From positions 1 through 14,032 of the forward strand of contig NZQO01000087.1 in assembly GCA_002693605.1 (NCBI GenBank): DNA of 14,032 bases. Direction: 5' to 3'. The translations under genes were made by a program, and so were the position numbers. The stretch comes from Flavobacteriaceae bacterium. GTDB lineage: Bacteria; Bacteroidota; Bacteroidia; Flavobacteriales; Flavobacteriaceae. The notes under the pieces were generated by a model. The model did not search any database. It saw nothing but the letters and a program-made list of their open reading frames with translations, and was not told the DNA's origin. Positions 1 through 6,179 of the stretch are shown piece after piece. How positions within the stretch are numbered: the first letter of the stretch is position 1; each line of letters starts with the position of its first letter.

Positions 1-198
1 ATTTTGCCGAAGCTTATTAATCTTGTTTTTCTTGATTACCTTATAATCTTGGTAGTCGTTAGACTCATCGACTACCTCGTTAAACTGGTCTTCAATGGTG
101 TTGGTGAATACCTGTACGGTTCCGGTTTGTTCCTCTTGGGCCGATAGGGATAGAATACAGCAATGGAGAAAAAGGAGGGTGACAATTTTTATTTTCAT
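1..198 (-). CDS. Exported protein of unknown function, N-terminal 66 residues only
   Basis: The reading frame starts with ATG at 196-198 and runs left off the window with no stop. It opens with a clear signal peptide: a short basic start (MKIKI), a hydrophobic stretch with two cysteines (LLFLHCC), and a likely signal peptidase I site after LSLSA, before Gln-Glu-Glu. The visible mature part is hydrophilic, rich in Asn, Asp, Glu and Lys, and becomes strongly basic at the cut end (KKNKINKLRQN). That suggests a helical or coiled-coil periplasmic protein. It resembles a group of short exported flavobacterial proteins that databases have sometimes labelled as a tRNA methyltransferase; this is from memory and nothing enzymatic is visible. 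It lies 100 bases downstream of the iron-sulfur protein gene on the same strand. Confidence 0.7.
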   Translation of the reverse strand, partial: MKIKIVTLLFLHCCILSLSAQEEQTGTVQVFTNTIEDQFNEVVDESNDYQDYKVIKKNKINKLRQN

Positions 199-298
199 GA
201 TATGGGAGTTAGGTTTGTTCGCGTACGCAACATGCAAGGGTATAAAAATTGTGCAAAAGGCCCTAAAATTACAAGCGAATTAAACTTTATTTAACAGT

Positions 299-523
299 TT
301 AGGCGAAGTTATTCTCCTTGTATTGAAGGGCTCCCGAAGGGCATTTCTTTATTTGCCGAATAATTCTCTGGGCATTTGATGCGTCTAGATTGATCCATGG
401 AATCACAGTGGTCCTAAAAACTTCGGAAAGTCCCTTGGCGCATTTTTCGGCGTGGATGCACTTGCAGGGTTCATAGGTAACCGTAATCTCGCCGTTAGTA
501 AAAACATTTTTATAGGTTTCCAT
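299..523 (-). CDS. YjdI-type (4Fe-4S) mono-cluster protein
   Basis: This 74-aa protein matches the Fer4_19/YjdI family of small divergent ferredoxin-like proteins. Four cysteines are present, at residues 20, 22, 28 and 61. They lie in a C-x-C-x-H-x(3)-C segment (20-28) and a late C-P-S-G-A-L motif (61-66), the family hallmark. The segment VIPWINLDAS (40-49) is also typical. Such proteins are thought to carry one iron-sulfur cluster, but their electron-transfer partner and role are not well established. The ATG at 521-523 is the only sensible start. The gene follows the photolyase gene on the same strand after a 105-base gap, long enough for its own promoter, so membership of the photolyase operon is uncertain. 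Confidence 0.88.
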   Translation of the reverse strand: METYKNVFTNGEITVTYEPCKCIHAEKCAKGLSEVFRTTVIPWINLDASNAQRIIRQIKKCPSGALQYKENNFA

Positions 524-572
524 AAGCTTACATTTGGGGGTTATGTAACTACTTTAGTATCAAAAACATCGA

Positions 573-580
573 TAAATATA
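573..580 (-). promoter_or_regulatory. Weak candidate -7 box for the iron-sulfur protein gene
   Basis: The 105-base gap between photolyase and the iron-sulfur gene is very A/T-rich. On the minus strand it holds TATATTTA, one mismatch from the Bacteroidota -7 consensus TAnnTTTG, about 50 bases before the start codon. No good -33 TTTG box is seen at the right spacing. A chance match is likely in sequence this A/T-rich. Confidence 0.2.
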
Positions 581-628
581 TATAAAAATCAGATAAAGTG
601 TAATTTAAACAGAATAATCCTACAATTA

Positions 629-1933
629 TTATTGTACCGCAGCTTTATAAGTATCTAGTGCACGTTCGCGCGCTTCCTTGTGATCTACCATTTTTTCTGG
701 ATATGCATCACTTCCGTATTCCTTCACCCATTTCTTGATATATTTCCTATCCTTATCAAATTTATCAATCTGGGTCGTTGGGTTGAAAATACGGAAGTAG
801 GGTTGTGCATCGACTCCGCTACCAGCGGCCCATTGCCAATTACCCACATTGCTGGATTGTTCATAATCTAACAATTTTTCGGCAAAATACGCCTCGCCCC
901 AGCGCCAATCTATCAAGAGATGCTTGCATAGAAAACTGGCCACAACCATGCGTACCCGATTGTGCATGTAGCCCGATTCGTTTAGCTGACGCATACCGGC
1001 ATCGACCAGCGGATATCCCGTTTTGCCCGTTTTCCATTTCTCGAAATCATCCTTATTATTGCGCCATTCCACGCGATCGTATTTTTTTCGAAAGGCATTC
1101 TCAACCGTTTCCGGGAAATGCCACAATATTTGCATAAAAAACTCGCGCCAAATGAGTTCCTCCCAGAAGGTGTCGTTCTTTGAGGCAATGGCTTTTTTCA
1201 TCATTTTCCGCACGCTTACGGTACCAAACCGAAGGTGTGGCCCTAGGCGCGAAGTTCCTTGCTGTGCCGGAAAGTTTCGGGTGTCTTCATACTCCGCTAT
1301 GGTAGTTGGGGTTACGTCGTATTCTGGAACCTTTAAGGACGCTGTCTTAAAACCCATATCCGTCAAAGACAGGTTCGGTAATCTACTGTTCTGAAGCAGG
1401 TTATCCATTTGCCCGCTTGTGTAATAAATGGTAAGATGGGTCTCGGGGTCGAATTTTTCCTTCCATTTCTTCATATAAGGCGTATAGACCACGTATGGGT
1501 CGCCATCGTCCTTAACCACGTCATCCTTTTCAAAAATTACCTGGTCCTTGTAGGTATAAAAACCAATATCCTTTTCTCCTAAAAAAGTCTTTATCTGCTG
1601 ATCGCGTTCGGTTGCGTAGGGTTCGTAATCGTGATTTGTAATTACGTTCTGAACATTGAATTCTGAAATTAATTTCTGAAACACCTCTGTCGGTGTACCG
1701 TGATAGATTGCCAGGCCACTACCGTGCTCTTGAAGGGTATCCCTCATTTTTTGAAGCGTATCGTAAATAAAGGTAACTCTGGCGTCATCTTCGGGAAGCT
1801 CATCGAGTATTTCCAAATCAAAGATAAATAGTGGTAGAACGGGATGTTTCCCTTGAAGCGCCTTATAAAACCCTATATTATCATCTAGCCGAAGGTCTCT
1901 CCGAAACCAAAATACATTTACTCCATCAGCCAT
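629..1933 (-). CDS. phrB: Deoxyribodipyrimidine photolyase / cryptochrome-photolyase family
   Basis: A 434-aa flavoprotein of the class I CPD photolyase type. With blue/near-UV light it splits cyclobutane pyrimidine dimers in DNA, using FADH- and an antenna cofactor. The N-terminal alpha/beta antenna domain begins at residue 5 with WFRRDLRLDDN (9-19). The helical FAD-binding domain covers roughly 205-434 and contains TSRLGPHLRFG (227-237), WREFF (262-266), GKTGYPLVDAGMRQL (303-317), MHNRVRM (323-329) and DAQPYFRIFNP (375-385). By comparison with E. coli PhrB the electron-transfer tryptophan triad is complete (W290, W343, W366), and the asparagine near the flavin N5 is kept (N362). This favours a working CPD photolyase over a cryptochrome lacking repair activity. 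The length is normal. Its ATG lies one base after the stop of the upstream SDR gene, so translational coupling is likely. Three in-frame stops close together (TAA TAA then TAG one codon later) end the frame. Confidence 0.96.
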   Translation of the reverse strand: MADGVNVFWFRRDLRLDDNIGFYKALQGKHPVLPLFIFDLEILDELPEDDARVTFIYDTLQKMRDTLQEHGSGLAIYHGTPTEVFQKLISEFNVQNVITNHDYEPYATERDQQIKTFLGEKDIGFYTYKDQVIFEKDDVVKDDGDPYVVYTPYMKKWKEKFDPETHLTIYYTSGQMDNLLQNSRLPNLSLTDMGFKTASLKVPEYDVTPTTIAEYEDTRNFPAQQGTSRLGPHLRFGTVSVRKMMKKAIASKNDTFWEELIWREFFMQILWHFPETVENAFRKKYDRVEWRNNKDDFEKWKTGKTGYPLVDAGMRQLNESGYMHNRVRMVVASFLCKHLLIDWRWGEAYFAEKLLDYEQSSNVGNWQWAAGSGVDAQPYFRIFNPTTQIDKFDKDRKYIKKWVKEYGSDAYPEKMVDHKEARERALDTYKAAVQ

Positions 1934-1934
1934 A

Positions 1935-2630
1935 TTAATTTAGGTTTATCGTAGAAAGTCCGCCATCTACGCCCAGCACCTGCCCGGTAATCCAATTTGC
2001 CTCATCGCTCATGAGAAATGCGGCGGTGGCCGCAATATCCTCTTTGGTTCCAACGCGCTTGAGCGGATGGCGCTCTGCCATTTTTTCCCGTTTAGAGTCA
2101 TTGTTTAGCAATTTGGAGGCCAATGGCGTATCGGTAAGGGAAGGGGCGATGACGTTCACCCTGAAATTGGGAGCATATTCTGCCGCCAGGGCCTTGGCGA
2201 AGCCCTCTATGGCACCCTTGGCTGCTGCCACGCTGGTATGGAAGGGCATTCCCACTTTTACCGCAACGGTGCTGAAAAACACTAAGCTGGCTTGTTCTGC
2301 TTTCTTTAAGTTTGGCAATAAGCCATGGACGGCCTTTGCCAGCGAAAGGAAATTGAGCTGCATATCCTCTTCAAAAATTTTCGGATTCATCATCTTAAAT
2401 GGTTTCAAGTTAATACTTCCGGGACAGTAAATAAGCCCGTGGAGCGTATCGGGCAGTTCGAGCTGCGCAATGTCATCGTCCAAAACGTCGAAGGTATGAT
2501 GGGTGACGCCATCGGGCAGGTTATCGTTGCTTCTTGAGGCAATATGGACATTGTGGGATGTTGCCAATTTTGTGGCAATAGCGGCACCGATTCCGTAGGA
2601 ACCACCAATGAGTAGAATGTTCTTTTTCAT
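1935..2630 (-). CDS. Short-chain dehydrogenase/reductase-like protein, catalytic Tyr replaced
   Basis: A 231-aa Rossmann-fold protein of the SDR superfamily. The nucleotide-binding glycine motif GGSYGIG is at residues 9-15, the structural Asn of SDRs appears as N93, the Ser strand is FFST (118-121), and the C-terminal part contains RVNVIAPSLTDTPL (157-170), WITGQVLGVDGG (213-224). The usual active-site Y-x-x-x-K reads V-A-A-A-K (134-138): the lysine is present but valine stands in the tyrosine position. NNAG is also changed, to CPGS (69-72). The protein may therefore bind NAD(P) without classical dehydrogenase chemistry. Its substrate cannot be read from the sequence. It is nine bases downstream of the SRPBCC gene and one base upstream of photolyase, in an arrangement seen in light-induced gene clusters of other bacteria. 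Confidence 0.93.
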   Translation of the reverse strand: MKKNILLIGGSYGIGAAIATKLATSHNVHIASRSNDNLPDGVTHHTFDVLDDDIAQLELPDTLHGLIYCPGSINLKPFKMMNPKIFEEDMQLNFLSLAKAVHGLLPNLKKAEQASLVFFSTVAVKVGMPFHTSVAAAKGAIEGFAKALAAEYAPNFRVNVIAPSLTDTPLASKLLNNDSKREKMAERHPLKRVGTKEDIAATAAFLMSDEANWITGQVLGVDGGLSTINLN

Positions 2631-2639
2631 AGCAAGGGG

Positions 2640-3101
2640 TTATAGTTCGCCAAAAAGCGCGATGAGCTTCTTCCGGCGGTAGTCAAAAATTTCGTCTAAT
2701 TTTGGCTTTACGAGATAGGGATGCACAGCCTGGCCAAGCAGGCCGAATGGAAGCTTGTAATGGATAATGTCCTCCATTTCAACACCTCCCTCAATTTCCT
2801 TCAGAAAATGTTTGTGGTGCCACAGTGCGTAGGGGCCATATCGTTGTTCGTCTACAAAATACTTACCTTCTAGGCTATGCGTAATTTCGGTGACCCATTT
2901 TGTCTTTATACCCAAAAGCGGGGTAACGATATATTCGATTATTTGCCCTGGATACATGGGCCTATCGGCTCCCGATTGAATGTAAAACCCCATATATTCA
3001 GGGGTAATGACCTTCAGGTTCTTTGGGTCTGAAAGAAATTGCCAAGCTTCGCTTTTGGAAATAGGAAGTCGTTGCGCAGTGCGCAGGGTATAAATTTTCA
3101 T
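2640..3101 (-). CDS. SRPBCC-fold (START/Bet v 1-like) ligand-binding family protein
   Basis: A 153-aa protein with the pattern of the SRPBCC polyketide-cyclase/START-like superfamily. It starts with a beta strand (KIYTLRTAQRLPI) and a helix with SEAWQFLSDPKNL (17-29). Then come alternating strands, including IIEYIVTPLLGIKTKWVTEI and the motif GPYALWHHKHF (89-99), followed by a D-I-I-H-Y-K-L-P-F-G segment and a long C-terminal helix. Such folds bind hydrophobic ligands in a deep cavity. Related proteins are often annotated as cell division inhibitor-like, without direct evidence here. No signal peptide or membrane segment is seen, so it should be cytoplasmic. It lies nine bases ahead of the SDR gene. 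The same trio (SRPBCC, SDR, photolyase) recurs next to carotenoid or LitR/CarH light regulators elsewhere, but neither is in this window. Confidence 0.9.
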   Translation of the reverse strand: MKIYTLRTAQRLPISKSEAWQFLSDPKNLKVITPEYMGFYIQSGADRPMYPGQIIEYIVTPLLGIKTKWVTEITHSLEGKYFVDEQRYGPYALWHHKHFLKEIEGGVEMEDIIHYKLPFGLLGQAVHPYLVKPKLDEIFDYRRKKLIALFGEL

Positions 3102-3114
3102 TTAGCGGGCGTAG

Positions 3115-3228
3115 TTATCTTCTCTTGTATGAAAGTTTGCGGTTCATGCGTGCCAACCGGTACATTTCATTTCGGAGGAGATTTTTCCTTCTGCCCAGAC
3201 TCAGTAAATTTCTTAAAAATGTAAGCAT
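3115..3228 (-). CDS. Possible 37-aa basic peptide heading the photolyase operon
   Basis: An ATG at 3226-3228 opens a 37-codon frame ending in TAA at 3115-3117, 13 bases before the SRPBCC start. The product begins MLTFLRNLLSLG, continues with an Arg/Lys-rich amphipathic stretch including residues MYRLARMNRKL, and ends KRR. It has 12 Arg/Lys and one Glu, so it is strongly basic. The start is preceded by an A-rich leader, as is usual for translation starts in Bacteroidota, and a -7-like box lies about 35 bases upstream. I do not recognise a family. It could be a genuine small protein that binds nucleic acid or membrane, a leader peptide, or chance. The operon-like spacing and unusual composition argue for it; the lack of any homology evidence argues for caution. 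Confidence 0.42.
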   Translation of the reverse strand: MLTFLRNLLSLGRRKNLLRNEMYRLARMNRKLSYKRR

Positions 3229-3262
3229 TTTCTTTTTTTTCTTAAAAATAAGACTGTTTTTC

Positions 3263-3270
3263 GAAATATA
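3263..3270 (-). promoter_or_regulatory. Candidate -7 box of the SRPBCC-SDR-photolyase operon
   Basis: On the minus strand TATATTTC differs from TAnnTTTG only in the last base. It would place the transcription start near 3256-3259, about 28-31 bases before the ATG of the small basic peptide. The -33 element is poor (GTTA or TGTT in that area). A/T-rich surroundings make this a weak call. Confidence 0.3.
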
Positions 3271-3347
3271 AAATACTTTAAACTATCATTAACAGTTACT
3301 TAAACTAAGTTAAGATAAAAAGGAAGTGCTGATAACCACGATAACCC

Positions 3348-3359
3348 CCCTTATAAGGG
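3348..3359. promoter_or_regulatory. Perfect 12-base palindrome, possible operator
   Basis: CCCTTATAAGGG reads the same on both strands. It lies in the divergent intergenic region, about 120 bases from one candidate start and about 140 from the other. Flanking bases allow an alternative hairpin (AACCC 3343-3347 with GGGTT 3357-3361). No T-run follows, so it does not look like a terminator. A dimeric regulator site is possible, but no cognate regulator gene is in the window. Confidence 0.3.
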
Positions 3360-3497
3360 TTGGCAAATGGGAAAACTATGTGTTTCTTCGAGATAATTTC
3401 CTGAACTGATTTTATGTTTTTGTTAACATTTTAGCACTTATGCTGTTGTAACTTAGTACTTCAAAATATTATCTTAAAAAAAACCGAAACGATTTCT

Positions 3498-4343
3498 ATG
3501 AAAAACACTTTTTTACTCGTCTTTGCCGCTTTAGCCACGCTGGGCGTAACTGCTCAAATTAAAACCCCGGCGCCTAGCCCTGCCCAAACCATTGAACAGA
3601 CCGTTGGGCTAACCGATATTAACGTTGAATATTCCCGCCCGGCAATGCGGGGCCGTACGATTTTTGGCGACTTGGTACCTTATGGCGCAATGTGGCGCAC
3701 CGGCGCCAATGCCAATACCAAGATCAGCTTTAGCCAACCCGTTGAAATAGGAGGCTCTACCGTAAAAGCCGGCGATTACGCGATCTTTACGAAACCCGGT
3801 GCTAAGGAATGGGAGGTTTACTTCTATACAGATACCAATAACTGGGGTACCCCTCAAAATTGGGACGAAGGCAAGGTAGCAGCCAAGGCAACGGTGCCCA
3901 CATACCCAATGCCGATGGATATCGAATCGTTTACCCTATCATTCGACGATGTAACCCACGACTCCACGACCTTGGGCATTCTCTGGGAAAACACGTATGT
4001 GGGCGTTCCTATTAAGGTGATGACCGACAAGCAGGTGTCTGCCAATATTGACCGGGTTATGAACGGACCGGCCGCTGCCGATTACTACGCAGCTGCGGTT
4101 TATTACCTTGAAACCGGAAAGGATATTAACCAAGCGAAAACCTGGATTGACAAGGCCTTGGAAATGGCCGAAGAGCCAGCATTCTGGCAGTACAGACAGC
4201 AGTCGTTGATTTATGCCAAGGCAGGCGATAAGAAAGGCGCCATCAAGGCAGCACAGAAATCGCTGGAATTGGCCAAGCAAGCGAACAATTCTGACTATGT
4301 TGCCCTTAACGAAAAATCATTGAAGGAATGGGGAGCAATGTAA
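3498..4343 (+). CDS. Exported DUF2911 protein with TPR-like C-terminus
   Basis: A 281-aa protein with a signal peptide (residues 1-19, cut before Gln20 after GVTA), so periplasmic or exported. Residues about 24-175 match DUF2911. The family-typical start SPAQTIEQTVGLTDINVEYS is followed by SRPAMRGRTIFG (45-56), LVPYGAMWRTGAN (58-70), KAGDYAIFTKP and NNWGTPQNWDEG. From about 190 the chain turns helical, with repeats resembling tetratricopeptide motifs: AAVYYLETGKDINQAKTWIDKAL, then AKAGDKKGAIKAAQKSLELA. DUF2911 has no established biochemical role; the domain is a beta-sandwich-like exported module common in Bacteroidota. The gene stands alone on the plus strand between divergent and convergent operons and ends in a strong terminator 26 bases downstream. 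Confidence 0.93.
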   Translation: MKNTFLLVFAALATLGVTAQIKTPAPSPAQTIEQTVGLTDINVEYSRPAMRGRTIFGDLVPYGAMWRTGANANTKISFSQPVEIGGSTVKAGDYAIFTKPGAKEWEVYFYTDTNNWGTPQNWDEGKVAAKATVPTYPMPMDIESFTLSFDDVTHDSTTLGILWENTYVGVPIKVMTDKQVSANIDRVMNGPAAADYYAAAVYYLETGKDINQAKTWIDKALEMAEEPAFWQYRQQSLIYAKAGDKKGAIKAAQKSLELAKQANNSDYVALNEKSLKEWGAM

Positions 4344-4368
4344 GCACTGCCACTATTTCAGAAACTAT

Positions 4369-4398
4369 ACGCCTCCCTAATCTTGGGAGGCGTTTTTT
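4369..4398 (+). terminator. Rho-independent terminator of the DUF2911 gene
   Basis: The nine-base perfect stem ACGCCTCCC / GGGAGGCGT (4369-4377 and 4385-4393) encloses the seven-base loop TAATCTT, and a run of six T follows (4393-4398). This is a strong intrinsic terminator for plus-strand transcription, 26 bases after the DUF2911 stop. The right arm, loop and T-run overlap the last codons and stop of the minus-strand symporter gene (4377 onward). In the other direction the hairpin is followed only by TATAGTTTCT, so it is at best a weak terminator for the symporter operon. Confidence 0.9.
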
Positions 4399-6068
4399 GT
4401 TGGTAGTAGCAGCCCTTGTAATATCACCGCCAAGCCCATTACCAACCCACAGCCCACAACGTTAAGCCATAGGTAGGGCATAAGGTCAATCCACCAGATA
4501 TAAATGATAATTACTTGTGTGAGTAAGGCAGCGATGAAGGTAGCTTTGCTTTTCACGAATTTTACGAAGAAGGCGAGTAGGAATATACCCAACACATTTC
4601 CGTAGAAAATGGAGCCGATAATATTTACCAACTGAATTAGATTGTCGAAAAGGTTCGCGATGCTAGCAACGCCAATGGCAATTAGACCCCACAATAAGGT
4701 AAACCACTTGCTCGCATATACGTAATGCCGCTCGGACTTCACGCCCACGTTCCGCTTATAAAGGTCAATCGCGGTAGTGCTACCCAGCGCGTTCAGCTCA
4801 GAAGCCGTGCTCGACATAGCCGCGCTCAGGATTACGGCCAGTAATAGTCCTATAAGGCCGCGCGGCAGATTGTTCAGGATAAAATGGATAAATACATAAT
4901 CCTTGTCGTTTGTCTCGGCCTCCGGATTTGCCTTTGAAATAAGGGTTCGGGCCTCTTCCCGTAAGGATTCTTCAGTGGCATTGATCGTTTTGATCTCTTC
5001 TAACAGCAATTGTCGCTCCGAAGTAGATTGCGCTTCAGAATAAGATAGCTGCTTCGAAATTAATTGTTTATCTAGCTTAAGTTTTTTTTCAGAAAGATCG
5101 TTATAAGCAGATGCGTAGGTGGAGTTCTGCACATCGCTCACCGCGGCCGGGTTGAAATGTACGGGCGAGGCGTTGAACTGGTAAAACACGAAGACCATAA
5201 TACCCACTAACAGAATAAAGAACTGCATGGGCACCTTTAGTAAGCCGTTCATGATGAGGCCCATTTGACTTTGTTTCAATGACCGTCCCGAGAGGTAACG
5301 CTGCACTTGGCTTTGGTCAGTTCCGAAATAGGAGAGGGCCAAAAACGAGCCGCCAATAATCCCGCTCCAAAAGGTATAACGGTTTTCAAAATCGAATGAA
5401 AAATCGAGTATGTCCAATTTTCCATTGGCACCGGCAATTTCTAGCGCATCGGTAAAGGAGATATCAAGGGGAAGGTAATTCAGTATCAATAAAAAGGCGA
5501 TGAACATTCCGCCGAAAATAACGGCCATTTGTTGCTTTTGGGTAACGCTAACTGCTTTGGTCCCGCCGCTCACAGTATATATAATTACGAGAATTCCAAT
5601 ACCAATGTTCAGGTAGAGTAGGTTCCAACCCAAGACGGCCGAAAGGATAATGGCCGGGGCGAAAATGGTGATTCCGGCGGCAAGTCCGCGCTGAATAAGA
5701 AAGAGGATGGCGGTAAGCGTTCGCGTTTTTCGGTCGAATCTACTTTCAAGGTATTCATAGGCGGTGAAAACCTTCAATCGATGATAGATTGGGATAAACA
5801 CCCAACATATAATTACCATGGCAATGGGTAGGCCAAAATAGAATTGAACAAAGCCCATTCCGTCGTGAAAGGCCTGCCCTGGCGTAGACAAGAAGGTAAT
5901 GGCACTCGCCTGGGTGGCCATAACGCTCAGGCCAATGGTCCACCAGTTCGCGTCGTTTCCTCCCTTAAGGTAATCCGTTACATCCTTGTTCTTCCGTGTC
6001 TTCCATGTTCCATAGCCTACGATAAAAGTAAGGGTGCCCAATAAAATAATCCAATCTATCTGTTCCAT
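4377..6068 (-). CDS. Sodium:solute symporter, SSS/SLC5 family, with long hydrophilic insert
   Basis: A 563-aa inner-membrane protein with about 13-14 hydrophobic segments and the order of motifs of the sodium:solute symporter family. These are DYLKGG near residue 32, ATQASAITFLSTPG (51-64), FTAYEYLESRF (101-111), the signature FGTDQSQVQRYLSGRS (248-263), and SAAMSSTASELNALGSTTA (415-433), the region that forms the second sodium site. It should import a small solute together with Na+. The substrate cannot be told: family members carry sugars, sialic acid, amino acids, vitamins or carboxylates. Unusually, residues about 311-388 form a hydrophilic, Glu/Lys/Gln/Ser-rich, probably coiled-coil loop between membrane segments. 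The ATG overlaps the stop of the microprotein gene by one base (TAATG). The final codons lie within the convergent DUF2911 terminator. Confidence 0.95.
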   Translation of the reverse strand: MEQIDWIILLGTLTFIVGYGTWKTRKNKDVTDYLKGGNDANWWTIGLSVMATQASAITFLSTPGQAFHDGMGFVQFYFGLPIAMVIICWVFIPIYHRLKVFTAYEYLESRFDRKTRTLTAILFLIQRGLAAGITIFAPAIILSAVLGWNLLYLNIGIGILVIIYTVSGGTKAVSVTQKQQMAVIFGGMFIAFLLILNYLPLDISFTDALEIAGANGKLDILDFSFDFENRYTFWSGIIGGSFLALSYFGTDQSQVQRYLSGRSLKQSQMGLIMNGLLKVPMQFFILLVGIMVFVFYQFNASPVHFNPAAVSDVQNSTYASAYNDLSEKKLKLDKQLISKQLSYSEAQSTSERQLLLEEIKTINATEESLREEARTLISKANPEAETNDKDYVFIHFILNNLPRGLIGLLLAVILSAAMSSTASELNALGSTTAIDLYKRNVGVKSERHYVYASKWFTLLWGLIAIGVASIANLFDNLIQLVNIIGSIFYGNVLGIFLLAFFVKFVKSKATFIAALLTQVIIIYIWWIDLMPYLWLNVVGCGLVMGLAVILQGLLLPTKNASQD

Positions 6069-6178
6069 TAGGTGAAGTGTTGCATAAAATAATAGAACAG
6101 GACGATATAGATTGCATTAACCACAATGATGGCAGCGAATGTCCATTTTTTAACCGAAGTGTCCCTATCTTTTTCCAT
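6068..6178 (-). CDS. 36-aa single-pass membrane microprotein beside the symporter
   Basis: An ATG at 6176-6178 opens a 36-codon frame ending in TAA at 6068-6070. The product has a charged N-terminus (MEKDRDTSVKKW) and then one continuous hydrophobic helix of about 20 residues (from TFAAIIVVNAIY to YYFM), ending QHFT. It is inserted exactly between its neighbours: one base after the deacetylase stop (TAA-T-ATG) and overlapping the symporter ATG by one base (TAATG). Such packing is hard to explain unless it is translated. Other SSS transporters have short membrane partners encoded just upstream (for example DUF4212, DUF485 and YhdT proteins), so a transporter accessory role is a reasonable inference. 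This one is much shorter and I cannot place it in those families. Confidence 0.8.
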   Translation of the reverse strand: MEKDRDTSVKKWTFAAIIVVNAIYIVLFYYFMQHFT

Positions 6179-6179
6179 A

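Larger units (their letters stand above)
3229..3497. other. Divergent intergenic region between photolyase operon and DUF2911 gene
   Basis: This 269-base stretch is A/T-rich and noncoding on both strands, and should carry the control sequences of both divergent units. It holds the minus-strand -7-like box TATATTTC (3263-3270), an imperfect inverted repeat CTTAAACT-AAGTTAAG around 3300-3315, and the perfect palindrome CCCTTATAAGGG (3348-3359). On the plus strand the best -7-like match before the DUF2911 gene is TAACTTAG (3449-3456, one mismatch to TAnnTTTG), without a convincing -33 box. Confidence 0.5.

Noticed and set aside
95..283. 62-aa plus-strand open frame at the left end
   Set aside because: It is mostly antisense to the exported protein with a good signal peptide, and has no motif of its own.
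281..301. Inverted repeat TAAAC...GTTTA at the end of the iron-sulfur gene
   Set aside because: Five A/T-rich base pairs with an 11-base loop and no T-run are too weak for a terminator and expected by chance.
608..631. Possible weak hairpin AATAAT...ATTATT after photolyase
   Set aside because: Six A/T pairs give negligible stability and no proper T-run follows; I cannot call a terminator here.
3039..3224. 61-aa plus-strand open frame across the SRPBCC start region
   Set aside because: It overlaps the SRPBCC start and the small basic frame in antisense and has no domain or leader support.
3939..4280. 113-aa minus-strand open frame within the DUF2911 gene
   Set aside because: It is antisense to a recognised domain protein and has no start context or homology clues.
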